Assembly: GCF_004382825.2 (NCBI RefSeq)
Contig: NZ_SDQO02000002.1
Location: 1-64,000, forward strand
Direction of reading: 5' to 3'
Length of the DNA: 64,000 nt
Source: Corynebacterium silvaticum
GTDB lineage: Bacteria; Actinomycetota; Actinomycetes; Mycobacteriales; Mycobacteriaceae
Below the pieces are notes generated by a model that saw nothing but the letters and a program-made list of their open reading frames with translations, was not told the origin of the DNA and searched no databases. The position numbers and the translations under genes were made by a program. Positions 54,650 to 63,640 of this stretch are shown in pieces; position 1 is the stretch's first letter, and each line of letters opens with the position of its first letter.

Positions 54650-55801
54650 CTAAAAGTCGAGCTTTTTCCCGTTTTCATAAACCGCAACCACGTCAAAGTC
54701 GTTGCGGCACACAACAAAGTTTGCTTTCTTACCCACGGCAATATCACCGCGATCATTGAGCCCTAACAGGCGATGTCCACTGGTTGACGCCCGAACCACA
54801 TCAACCACGCTATGGCCTGCGGCTACTTGTCTCCGCACTTGGTCGATCACGCGCGACGTCCCACCCGCGATAGCACCCTGCGAACCATCCTCGGTACTTA
54901 AGCGTGCGACGCCATCAATAACCGTGACAGCGAGCGCCCCGAGAATATAGTCCCCATCCGCTTTACCTGCGGCACCCATCGCGTCAGAAACAAAGGTGAC
55001 GTTCTCCGAGCCCACAGCATCCAAAACCATGCTCACCGTATTGTCATCCAGATGCACGCCGTCGGCAATGAGCTCAACATGAGCCAAGGAACGCGCGGCT
55101 GCACTAATGAGCGCAGCCGCAGGGCCCGGCGCGCGGTGATGAACCGGGGGCATGGCGTTGAACAGGTGAGTTGCAGTGACCACAGCCCCGCGCTGTTCCG
55201 CATAGCGGATCATGTCCATGGTGAGATCAAAGTCGGCATCTGTGTGCCCCAGCGACACAACCACGTTGTGCTCTGCGCACATATCAACGAGCTTCCGCGC
55301 ATGAGGCGTCTCCGGCGCAAAAGTCATCGAGCGTAAGAAACCGCGTGAGGCTTTGATCATCTTTGCAAATAGTTCTGGGTCGCCCCCAATAATCGCGTCG
55401 GGATCTTGCGCACCACAGCGACAACTATTAACAAACGGGCCCTCCGCGTGGATGCCTGTTATCTCGCCGTCGCTAGCCAGCTCAGAAAGCAAGATCAGCT
55501 GCGGCAACAACACCTCTTCCCTCATGGAGACAGTGGATGCGAGCAGAGTGGTAGACCCATGCGCACGGTGATGCCGTGCGGCCGTAACGCAGCCCTCGAT
55601 CCCTGAGGTAGGAAACGATTCTCCAGCGCCTCCGTGATTGTGAATGTCGGCCAGCCCCGGAAGGATCGTCAGCTCGTCGTTTAGCTTCTCATCCGGCGCT
55701 GGGACAATCGCGGTGATCGTTCCCGTTGCGTCATAGTCGATGCGATGCCCTTCGAGCACGCCGTCAGCCGTAACTACGGTTCCTATGATGGATGCGGTCA
55801 T
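54650..55801 (-). CDS. nagA: N-acetylglucosamine-6-phosphate deacetylase
   Basis: This is a 383-residue amidohydrolase. Motifs are LADIHNHGGAGESF, GIHAEGPFVN (metal Glu), SLGHTDADFD and ATHLFNAMPPVHHR (metal His), and the catalytic Asp in FVSDAMGAAG. It removes the acetyl group to feed NagB. It begins 11 bases after the nanE stop. Confidence 0.95.
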   Translation of the reverse strand: MTASIIGTVVTADGVLEGHRIDYDATGTITAIVPAPDEKLNDELTILPGLADIHNHGGAGESFPTSGIEGCVTAARHHRAHGSTTLLASTVSMREEVLLPQLILLSELASDGEITGIHAEGPFVNSCRCGAQDPDAIIGGDPELFAKMIKASRGFLRSMTFAPETPHARKLVDMCAEHNVVVSLGHTDADFDLTMDMIRYAEQRGAVVTATHLFNAMPPVHHRAPGPAAALISAAARSLAHVELIADGVHLDDNTVSMVLDAVGSENVTFVSDAMGAAGKADGDYILGALAVTVIDGVARLSTEDGSQGAIAGGTSRVIDQVRRQVAAGHSVVDVVRASTSGHRLLGLNDRGDIAVGKKANFVVCRNDFDVVAVYENGKKLDF

Positions 55802-55812
55802 GAGTGCTGCTC

Positions 55813-56505
55813 CTATTTAGCTGCCGCGGCAAACTGCGTGGTGATCCACGCAGTATCAGTAATCGCGGTGCCTACGATCAGCGCGTCGGCTCCGGCTTCG
55901 CGTCCTTGCTTCACATGCTCGGGGGAGTGGAATCGACCTTCACCAATAAGGAATACGTCTGGCCCCAACTTCGCACGGATTTCTCGAATCAGGTCCAGAT
56001 CTGGCCCTTCGGTTTTCTCGCGGTGCTCCGTGTACCCAGCTAGGGTCGTGGAAATAATGTCGGCACCTGCTTCATGTGCTGCCACTGCTTCCTCGGCAGT
56101 CGCAATGTCCGCCATCGCCAGTCCGCCCAGCGCATGAACCGCAGCCACTTGGTCGGCAAAGGTAGATCCGTCTTGGCGTGGTCGGAAGGTGGCGTCGATA
56201 GCCGCGACCGTGGCGCCCGCTTTAATCACGTCTTCCGCCGACTTCACCGATGGGGTGATGTAGACGCCCGTATCGCTTTCTTTGGTCAGGCCGATAACGG
56301 GAACGGACACAGTATCCACGATCGCCCGAATATCTTCGAGTCCGCCGTAACCGCCACAGCGTATCGCTGCCGATCCGCCATGTTCAGCAGCCTTGGCAAG
56401 AAAAGCCATCGTACGGGTGTCCCGTAGTGGGTGGCCGGTGGGCGCCTGAGCAGAAACGATGAGTTTGTTGTTGACCTGTTGAATAAAGCTCTTGAGATCC
56501 ATCAT
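55813..56505 (-). CDS. nanE: N-acetylmannosamine-6-phosphate 2-epimerase
   Basis: This is a 230-residue TIM barrel. Family motifs include LIVSAQAPTGHPLRD near the N-terminus, IRCGGYGGLEDIRAI, VIGLTKESD, and the C-terminal phosphate loop region GEGRFHSPEHVKQGREAGAD. It converts ManNAc-6-P to GlcNAc-6-P, linking sialic acid breakdown to NagA. Confidence 0.95.
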   Translation of the reverse strand: MMDLKSFIQQVNNKLIVSAQAPTGHPLRDTRTMAFLAKAAEHGGSAAIRCGGYGGLEDIRAIVDTVSVPVIGLTKESDTGVYITPSVKSAEDVIKAGATVAAIDATFRPRQDGSTFADQVAAVHALGGLAMADIATAEEAVAAHEAGADIISTTLAGYTEHREKTEGPDLDLIREIRAKLGPDVFLIGEGRFHSPEHVKQGREAGADALIVGTAITDTAWITTQFAAAAK

Positions 56506-56546
56506 GAGAGTTCGAGAGTTCCTTCTTATGTAGATATTTTGTTGAT

Positions 56547-57461
56547 TCAGCCTTGGGTCTTACCCAGGTATGCAGCGCCCACGATGGGAGCATGGGTGCC
56601 TAGTTGCGCTTGGATGACTGGCACCTCATTGATCGGCGGAATAGCGCCGTCTCTGACCCCACGGGCAAAGGGATTGATGATGGCATCGCCAATAGTGCCC
56701 ACGCCGCCGCCAACGATCACCGCGTCCACATCAATGGCGCTGATAAACCCGCCTATCGAAACCCCGCAGGCAAAGAGGTGTTCCTCAATAACATCCCGTG
56801 CGTATTCCTCGCCGGCATGGTACCGAGACATGATCTCGTGGAGATCCGCAGCTTGGTTCTCCGCATGTGCGTTATAGCAGGCAGCAAGACCAGGACCAGA
56901 GGCGAAAGACTCCAGCAGGGCTGCGGAGCCATCCGGGAGCCGACCCCACAGGTAGCGCAGCTCTCCGGCAGTAAAATGCGACGAGGCAACAAGCTCACCA
57001 TCACGCACGAGCGCCCCGCCCACACCGGTACCCAGGCTAACAAACAAAACGTTGCCAAAGTCTTGACCAGCACCATAGATGGATTCGCCCAACCCCATAA
57101 CGCGGACGTCGTTATGCACCGCAATGGGGAGATGGAATTGCTCCCTCAAAGTATCTGCGATCTTAGTCCCCGCCCAACCCTGCATGGTCGGCCCCGAAGA
57201 CACGACCTCACCCGCAATGGGGTCAATGACCCCTGGCGCACCGATTCCTATGCTGGACACAGCGATGGGGGAGGCGTCGATAAGCTCTTGGATAACGCCC
57301 GCCACCTCGTCTATGACGTTGGTTTTGGGGGTGGGGCGGCGGCGGTAATCAATAACGGTGGTGGGGTCCGAATCCGCGACGATGCCGGCTGCTATCTTGG
57401 TCCCGCCGATGTCCACGCCGATGCGCACAGCTGTTTGTGCTTCAGCGCCTTTGTCAATCAT
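56547..57461 (-). CDS. nanK: N-acetylmannosamine kinase (ROK family)
   Basis: This is a 304-residue sugar kinase. The ATP site is VDIGGTKIAAGI near residue 15 and the second phosphate motif is GTGVGGALV near 125. The usual ROK zinc motif CxCGxxGCxE is missing; the corresponding place reads RYLWGRLPDGSAALLES. Position in the cluster (between nanE and the regulator) indicates ManNAc as substrate. The ATG overlap with the regulator gene is 4 bases. Confidence 0.85.
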   Translation of the reverse strand: MIDKGAEAQTAVRIGVDIGGTKIAAGIVADSDPTTVIDYRRRPTPKTNVIDEVAGVIQELIDASPIAVSSIGIGAPGVIDPIAGEVVSSGPTMQGWAGTKIADTLREQFHLPIAVHNDVRVMGLGESIYGAGQDFGNVLFVSLGTGVGGALVRDGELVASSHFTAGELRYLWGRLPDGSAALLESFASGPGLAACYNAHAENQAADLHEIMSRYHAGEEYARDVIEEHLFACGVSIGGFISAIDVDAVIVGGGVGTIGDAIINPFARGVRDGAIPPINEVPVIQAQLGTHAPIVGAAYLGKTQG

Positions 57462-58234
57462 GATGCTTGTTCCTTACCCGATTCCTTATCGGCTTCGGCA
57501 GAGTTGACACTCCGAGCGCGATCTTGTTGCTCTCTTTTCTTCCTGATCACACGAAGAAGTGGGCCGTAGTGCTCGCAGATCAATGCACAATAGCCATCTG
57601 CGTCGCCACTATGAAGCGCTTGAATCATTTTCGAGTGCGCCTCCACGGTGTCTTCCATATCCTCCGGATCACCCAGGCCAAGAACCGGGACCACTTTGGT
57701 ATGAATCTCCCAAAGGGCCATCGACATTTCTCGCATCAAAGGGTTGGAGAGTTTCTCGGAAATCACTTTGTGGAACTGCCAATCTTCTTCCACAAAAGAC
57801 TCCTGGCGCAGATACTTTTCCCGCATTGCTTCCACAATCCGGTCGAGTACCTCGGTGGATTGTCCCTTATAAGTGTTGACCAGCTCATCGGCGTTGGCCA
57901 GGTCCAGCGCGATGCGCATGTCCACAACGTACGAGAGGTTCTCTAAGGCGAGCTCCTCGTTCAGGGTCAGCCGCAACACCATTCCATTGATAAGGGGAGC
58001 GAGCGACATATTTCCTACAAACGTTCCGTGCCCATGACGAATCTCAACAACGTCCAGGGAAGCGAGCGTTCGCATGGCCTCGCGGACGGAGGAACGTGAC
58101 ACGGAAAGGCGCTCACAAAGCGCCGCTTCCGAGGGAAGGAGGTCCCCCGGAGAGAGATTATTATCACGGATGTAATCTTCGATTGCCGCCGCGGTAGGAC
58201 TCTTTCCTACCGCCGGACCCACGTGTGAATTCAT
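57458..58234 (-). CDS. nanR: FadR-type GntR regulator of sialic acid use
   Basis: The 258-residue protein has an N-terminal winged helix (LLPSEAALCERLSVSRSSVR, VEIRHGHGTFVG) and an all-helical FCD ligand domain (about 90-230) with His/Asp residues that may hold a metal. Its Glu/Lys/Arg-rich tail is dispensable-looking. Its gene starts the catabolic cluster and faces the transporter operon, so it probably controls both. The effector is likely an amino-sugar phosphate or sialic acid. Confidence 0.85.
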   Translation of the reverse strand: MNSHVGPAVGKSPTAAAIEDYIRDNNLSPGDLLPSEAALCERLSVSRSSVREAMRTLASLDVVEIRHGHGTFVGNMSLAPLINGMVLRLTLNEELALENLSYVVDMRIALDLANADELVNTYKGQSTEVLDRIVEAMREKYLRQESFVEEDWQFHKVISEKLSNPLMREMSMALWEIHTKVVPVLGLGDPEDMEDTVEAHSKMIQALHSGDADGYCALICEHYGPLLRVIRKKREQQDRARSVNSAEADKESGKEQAS

Positions 58235-58609
58235 CTTTTCTCCTGTTCATCTGCGGCCGATCGGACATGCTGATGGACCGATAAACATGCCTCTTGACTA
58301 CCAAAAATAGCCCTTATCTGCAGCTATTCGGTGTGAGAGAATTTTTAAGTGCTGGTTTCTGTGTGCTGCGGTTTTTCCTAGCAGCAGGGGATCCGCGTCC
58401 TCCCACACATGGGGTATAAAGCGGGGGAGAAACAAGCATGATCACAGTGCTGTTTGGCAACTTCGATTGAAATCCTAACACAAAACCTAGCGGACGTCAG
58501 ACGTCTGATGTATTCTTTAGAATGACCCGCGACACGGCAACTGCCACCCATCCAAGCTGGTCGCCGCAGCAAGACATCTTGTACGCACACTTGGGGAAAG
58601 GAATAACCC
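58235..58609. other. Divergent regulatory region of the sialic-acid genes
   Basis: This 375-base region lies between nanR (-) and siaE (+). It contains the palindrome at 58494-58511 and a -10-like TAGAAT at 58519-58524 for the rightward operon. No gene is seen. Confidence 0.55.
58494..58511. promoter_or_regulatory. Candidate NanR operator
   Basis: TCAGACGTCTGA (58497-58508) is a perfect 12-bp palindrome inside a nearly symmetric 18-bp block. It lies just upstream of the probable -10 element (58519) of the transporter operon. Its symmetry and place suit a FadR-type GntR dimer; binding is inferred. Confidence 0.5.
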
Positions 58610-60232
58610 ATGAGCAATGCTTCAGAAAAAAAGTACACTCGCCGCGATTTCTTTAAGATCACTTCCGCTTTCGGCGCAGCGGCTGGTTTCGCAGCCACCC
58701 TCTCTGCTTGCGCCCCTAAGGGGAATGACACCTCGAGCCCCTCGGCAGGCGCGAGTGCCGGTTCATTGAACAAAGATGGCACCATCACGGCAGCTATCTC
58801 TTATGAACTCGGAACCAACGGCTTCGACCCCATGTCCACCACTGCAGCACTGACCGTTGCAGCAAACTGGCACACCATGGAGGGCCTCACGGAGCTCAAC
58901 CCAACCAACGGCGAGCCCTACGCCGCATTGGCAAAGGAACTGCCTAAGGGCGAGGGCAAGTCGATCGACGTTATGCTTCGCGACGGCGCAAAGTTCCACG
59001 ATGGCACCCCTGTCACCGCCGACGACGTTGTGTTCTCCTTCGAGCGCGTCCTCGACAAGGCAAATAAGAGCCTGTACGCATCCTTCATCCCCTTCATCGA
59101 GAAGGTTGCAAAGAAGGACGACAAGACCGTCACCTTCACCCTCACCGAAGAGACCGGCGTCTTTGCTAGCCGCCTCGCAGTAGTCAAGATCGTCCCCAAG
59201 GCCCTAGTCCAGGCAAACCTGGACAAGTTCGCTGCTAACCCCATCGGCTCCGGCGCCTACAAGATGACCGACAATGGTGGCACCTCCAAGACCATCAAGT
59301 TCGAGCGTTTCGAGGACTACAACGGTCCAAAGCCAGCGCTTGCCAAGAACATGGTCTGGCAGATCATCCCGGATGCATCGACCCGTACCAATGCCATCCA
59401 GTCCAAGACGGTTCAAGCTATCGACTCCATCCCTTACCTCTCCATTGAGCAGCTGAAGTCCAGCTCTTCCGTGGAATCAGTTCAGGGCTTTGGCTTGCTG
59501 TTTGCCATGTTCAACAACGATAAGTCGAACCCCTTCAGCGATGTAAAGAACCGCCAGGCATTCCTCTACGGTGTGAACATCAAGCAGATCATCGAGACTG
59601 CTCTCTTGGGCCAGGCAAGCCCTGTCACCTCGTTCCTGTACAAGGAGCACCCGCAGTACCACGAGGCAAAGGTTCAGTACGCTCACGACGCAGAGAAGGC
59701 CAAGAAGCTCTTCGCTGAGACCGGGCTCAAAGAACTGCGCATGCTGTGCACCGACCACGACTGGGTAAAGAAGTGCACCCCGCTGATCCAGGAGTCGCTC
59801 TCTGCAATCGGCATCAAGGTTGATTTGACCGAGAAGAAGTCTTCCGACGTGTACAACACCATCGACGGCAAGCCAGAAGCATACGACGTGGTCATTGCCC
59901 CCGGCGACCCCAGCGTCTTCGGCCTCGACCCCGACCTGCTTATGCGCTGGTGGTACTCCGGAGACACCTGGACCGAGTCCCGTATGCACTGGAAGGGCAC
60001 CCCTGAGTACACCAAGCTGCAGGAGATCCTCGACGCAGGCCTCAAGTCCACAAATGCTACTGAGCAGAAAAATAAGTGGAACGAAGCCCTCGACCTCATC
60101 TCCGAGAACGTCCCGCTCTACCCGCTGTTCCACCGCAAGGTGCCAACCGCATGGGATGCTTCCTCGCTCGTCGACTTCAAGCCGATCTCTCTGACTGGTC
60201 TGAACTTCGTCGGCGTTGGTTCCACCAAGTAA
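58610..60232 (+). CDS. siaE: Sialic-acid ABC transporter, substrate-binding lipoprotein (SiaE-like)
   Basis: This is a 540-residue protein of the peptide/nickel (SBP_bac_5) binding family. The N-terminus has a twin-arginine motif (TRRDFFKITSAFG) and a lipobox LSAC with Cys34, so it may be exported folded by Tat and lipid-anchored. The family region GAKFHDGTPVTADDVVFSFER is present and the fold is full-length. Gene order SBP, permease, permease-ATPase fusion, ATPase matches the SiaEFGI sialic-acid importer of C. glutamicum. GGGGAAAGG precedes the ATG at 58610. Confidence 0.85.
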   Translation: MSNASEKKYTRRDFFKITSAFGAAAGFAATLSACAPKGNDTSSPSAGASAGSLNKDGTITAAISYELGTNGFDPMSTTAALTVAANWHTMEGLTELNPTNGEPYAALAKELPKGEGKSIDVMLRDGAKFHDGTPVTADDVVFSFERVLDKANKSLYASFIPFIEKVAKKDDKTVTFTLTEETGVFASRLAVVKIVPKALVQANLDKFAANPIGSGAYKMTDNGGTSKTIKFERFEDYNGPKPALAKNMVWQIIPDASTRTNAIQSKTVQAIDSIPYLSIEQLKSSSSVESVQGFGLLFAMFNNDKSNPFSDVKNRQAFLYGVNIKQIIETALLGQASPVTSFLYKEHPQYHEAKVQYAHDAEKAKKLFAETGLKELRMLCTDHDWVKKCTPLIQESLSAIGIKVDLTEKKSSDVYNTIDGKPEAYDVVIAPGDPSVFGLDPDLLMRWWYSGDTWTESRMHWKGTPEYTKLQEILDAGLKSTNATEQKNKWNEALDLISENVPLYPLFHRKVPTAWDASSLVDFKPISLTGLNFVGVGSTK

Positions 60233-60641
60233 AAACACCTTCTCCACATCCCAGCCAGCTATGCCGCTCCATAGGTCTTCCGATGGGAAGCACGCTGGCT
60301 GGGAGGAGAACTCCCACGTTGCCCTAGGGGGGTCACGGCAGCTGTGTTTCCTACGCGCTGTTCAACACCCCGATTGGGCGCACAATAACTACACAGAGCG
60401 TTTCACCCCGTCGAGCGCAAGCTCACGGAAACACATACAGGGTCTCGAAATCGAACATCGCACGTTGAGGCCTTATGTAACCCCATCCTTAGGCCACTAT
60501 CGGCCGCAAAGAACCACGGCGCTACATATAAGACTCTCTCCGAGCACCTACGTTTTCCGCGCCAACTTGTAAAGATGAGGCTCCCTCCTCTCCGGTTGAG
60601 CCTTTGCACACGTACATCGCACGAAAGTCAGGACATTTACT
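60233..60641 (+). other. Spacer between siaE and siaF with a hairpin
   Basis: About 400 bases without a convincing gene. It contains the hairpin listed at 60249-60304. The long gap in an otherwise overlapping operon suggests separate control of the binding-protein level, or an internal promoter for siaFGI. Confidence 0.5.
60249..60304 (+). terminator. Intra-operon stem-loop after siaE
   Basis: Perfect 11-bp arms (60249-60259 and 60294-60304) enclose a 34-base loop, without a T-tract. Stem-loops here commonly stabilise or partly terminate the mRNA so that the binding protein is made in excess. Confidence 0.55.
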
Positions 60642-61607
60642 ATGTCTAACCTGCTACGACTGATCGGTCGGCGCCTAATCGCGCTACCCATCATGATCCT
60701 TGGCGTGACCTTCTTGGTGTTCTTCATCATGTCCTTCAGCCCTGCCGATCCCGCGCGCCTGGCGCTAGGAGAGACGGCTTCTCTGGAGGCACTCGAAGAA
60801 TACCGTGAGTCCCACGGCCTCAACGACCCCCTGTTGGTGCGGTACTACCACTTCCTCGTGGACATGCTCCACGGCGATCTTGGTACCACAACTGGTAGCG
60901 CCTCCGTCACAGACGTCGTCGCTAAGGCATTCCCGATTACGCTGCAGCTCACCTTCTTAGGGTTGATCCTCGCTGCCGTGTTCTCCCTCGTCTTTGGCGT
61001 CATCGCAGCCCTCTACCGAGACAAGTGGCCCGATCAGGTAATCCGCGTTGTCTCCATCGCCGCACTGGCCACCCCTTCTTTCTGGTTGGCTATCTTGCTC
61101 ATCCAGTGGCTAGGCACGATCCCCGGCGCATGGGGACTGTTCCCTGCGTTGATTACCTCATGGGTGAAGTTCACCGAGGACCCTGGCGTTTACCTCAATA
61201 ACCTCTTCCTCCCGGCTGTGGCCTTGGCCGTTCCCGTTGCTGGCTCACTCACCCGCGTGGTGCGTACCGCCATGGTGGAGGAGCTCGACAAGGATTACGT
61301 GCGTACTGCCATCGGCTCCGGTATCCCCAAGGCTGAAGTCATCTCCCGCAACGTTCTCCGGAATGCGCTCATTACCCCAATCACGGTTCTGGGCCTCCGC
61401 GTTGGTTACCTCATGGGTGGCGCGGTGATCATCGAGATCATCTTCAACATCCAGGCTATGGGTCAGCTGATCCTCGACGGCGTTACCCGCAACGATGTTT
61501 ACCTCGTTCAGGGTGTTACCCTCACCGTCGCTATCACGTTCATCATCATCAACATCATCGTTGACATGCTTTATGTGCTCGTCAACCCACGCATCAGGAG
61601 CATCTAA
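60642..61607 (+). CDS. siaF: Sialic-acid ABC transporter permease (SiaF-like)
   Basis: This is a 321-residue DppB-type permease with six helices. The N-terminal motif RRLIALPIMILGVTFLVFFI and the DppB signature (GDLGTTTGS, LTRVVRTAMVEELDKDYVRT as the EAA loop) are present. Its stop codon overlaps the next start by one base (TAATG). Confidence 0.9.
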   Translation: MSNLLRLIGRRLIALPIMILGVTFLVFFIMSFSPADPARLALGETASLEALEEYRESHGLNDPLLVRYYHFLVDMLHGDLGTTTGSASVTDVVAKAFPITLQLTFLGLILAAVFSLVFGVIAALYRDKWPDQVIRVVSIAALATPSFWLAILLIQWLGTIPGAWGLFPALITSWVKFTEDPGVYLNNLFLPAVALAVPVAGSLTRVVRTAMVEELDKDYVRTAIGSGIPKAEVISRNVLRNALITPITVLGLRVGYLMGGAVIIEIIFNIQAMGQLILDGVTRNDVYLVQGVTLTVAITFIIINIIVDMLYVLVNPRIRSI

Positions 61608-63640
61608 TGCGACGCAACCTGACTGAAAAACTCGAAAATCGCGCAGGGCAGCGGTTCGCCGGAATTCGTTCTTTGCCTGTTACCTCCAAGGTAGCGCTGA
61701 CGTTCCTTACGTTGGTCGCGCTCATGGCCATCTTTGCGCCACTCATCACTGCATATGACCCGCTAGCGTCTTCTACGCCAGTTCAGCCGCCAAGCGGTGA
61801 ACACTGGTTTGGCACCGACGCCATTGGACGCGATATCTTTGCTCGTGTGGCCTATGGCGCCCGCGCATCGCTGATCATCGGCCTGTGCGCCACTGGTGCA
61901 GCGCTCGTCGTGGCTGCGGTCATTGGCTCTATCGCAGCGACTGCCGGCAAGGTCGTCTCTGAAGTTCTGATGCGCATCTTGGACATCATCATGTCCTTCC
62001 CCAGTATCGCTCTTGCAGCTGTGTTCGTTGCCGTCTTTGGCACGTCCATTCCGGTCTTGGTCTTTGCTATTGGCTTCCTCTATGTTCCGCAGCTTTCCCG
62101 CATCGTGCGAGCTAATGTGCTCAGCGAGTTCGGTGAGGATTACGTCTCTGCGGCCAAGGTGATGGGCGCTCAGATCCCTCATATCCTGATCAAGCATGTT
62201 GCTCGCAACACGATCTCCCCCATTGCAGTTTTTGCTACGGTGCTGGTTGCAGACGCTATCGTGTTCGAGGCCTCCCTGTCCTTTATTAACGCTGGTGTGA
62301 AGCCACCTTCACCATCATGGGGCAACATCCTCGCTGATGGTAAGCAGCTTCTCCTTACCGGTTCCTGGTGGCCTACCTTCTTCCCCGGCCTCATGATCCT
62401 TGTGACTGTGCTCGCGCTGAACATCCTCTCCGAGGGGCTTACCGACGCCATGGCGTCGCCACGCATCAAGCTCACCGCAAAGGTCTCCGACAACGACCCC
62501 AGCATCGATACCCGCAATACCCTCGGCCAGTCCACAGAGAAGGAAGCGGCTCGCTCGCTGAACACCTCTCTCGCAGCTCTCCGAGAAGCGGAAATGAGTG
62601 AAGACCGCCGGCTTGTTTATACCCGCGGCGAGGCACCACTGATTCAGGTCAAGGATCTCTCCATTGCTTTCCCTGCTGCGCACGGAGACGTGAGCATTGT
62701 GGATAAAGTGAACTTCACCGTGTCACCGGGCCAGACGATGGGCCTCGTGGGCGAGTCGGGCTGTGGCAAGTCCCTGGTGTCTATGGCCATCATGGGTCTA
62801 CTTCCGCCCACCGCCAAGATCACTGGTGAAATCCTCTTTGACGGCAAGAATCTTCTCGATCTTAAGCCAGAAGAGCACAATGCCCTCCGCGGACATGACA
62901 TGGCCATGATCTATCAAGATGCCCTGAGCTCTTTGAACCCCTCGATGTTGATTCGCACGCAACTGCAGCAGCTGATCCGCCGTGGTGGAAAGCGCACTGC
63001 AGAAGAGCTGATGGAGCTTGTCGGTCTTGACCCAGTGCGTACCCTCAAGTCTTATCCGCATGAGCTTTCCGGTGGTCAGCGCCAACGTGTGCTCATCGCT
63101 ATGGCTCTTACACGCAACCCGCGCCTGCTTATCGCCGACGAGCCGACAACAGCTCTCGACGTAACCGTGCAGCACCAGGTCGTCGATTTGCTCAATGACC
63201 TGCGTGAAAAGCTCGGTTTCTCCATGGTCTTTGTCAGCCACGACCTTGCTTTGGTGGCTAAGCTAGCTCACAAGATCACGGTCATGTACGCAGGTCAGGT
63301 CGTCGAGCAGGGTAATACCCGCGAGCTTCTCTCCAAACCGCAGCATGAGTACACCCGAGGCCTCCTGGGTGCTGTGCTGTCCATCGAAGCTGGCGCGGAT
63401 CGTCTCTACCAGGTACCGGGAACCGTGCCGAGCCCTCGCGAGTTTGTTATCGGTGACCGCTTTGCACCGCGTTCCAGCTACCCGACCACGGGCTTGGATC
63501 AGCGTCCGCTCCTCCGCCTTGTTGACGGTTCAGAGACCCACTGCTTTGCCGCCACAGATGCGTTGCTCGCACTGCGCCGCGAGGAAGCAGCCGCTAGCAG
63601 CAACCTCGATGTTGAAGGTTTGGAAGGTGAAATCCGATGA
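61607..63640 (+). CDS. siaG: Sialic-acid ABC transporter permease-ATPase fusion (SiaG-like)
   Basis: The 677-residue protein joins two normally separate subunits. Residues 1-285 are a DppC-type permease (HWFGTDAIGRDIFARVAYGA, EAA loop EDYVSAAKVMGAQ). A charged linker lies at about 290-335. Residues 340-670 are a DppD-type ATPase with Walker A GESGCGKS near 382, signature LSGGQRQRVLIAMAL near 486, Walker B LLIADEPTTALD near 507, and the C-terminal oligopeptide-type extension. The next gene overlaps it by 4 bases (ATGA). Confidence 0.92.
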   Translation: MRRNLTEKLENRAGQRFAGIRSLPVTSKVALTFLTLVALMAIFAPLITAYDPLASSTPVQPPSGEHWFGTDAIGRDIFARVAYGARASLIIGLCATGAALVVAAVIGSIAATAGKVVSEVLMRILDIIMSFPSIALAAVFVAVFGTSIPVLVFAIGFLYVPQLSRIVRANVLSEFGEDYVSAAKVMGAQIPHILIKHVARNTISPIAVFATVLVADAIVFEASLSFINAGVKPPSPSWGNILADGKQLLLTGSWWPTFFPGLMILVTVLALNILSEGLTDAMASPRIKLTAKVSDNDPSIDTRNTLGQSTEKEAARSLNTSLAALREAEMSEDRRLVYTRGEAPLIQVKDLSIAFPAAHGDVSIVDKVNFTVSPGQTMGLVGESGCGKSLVSMAIMGLLPPTAKITGEILFDGKNLLDLKPEEHNALRGHDMAMIYQDALSSLNPSMLIRTQLQQLIRRGGKRTAEELMELVGLDPVRTLKSYPHELSGGQRQRVLIAMALTRNPRLLIADEPTTALDVTVQHQVVDLLNDLREKLGFSMVFVSHDLALVAKLAHKITVMYAGQVVEQGNTRELLSKPQHEYTRGLLGAVLSIEAGADRLYQVPGTVPSPREFVIGDRFAPRSSYPTTGLDQRPLLRLVDGSETHCFAATDALLALRREEAAASSNLDVEGLEGEIR

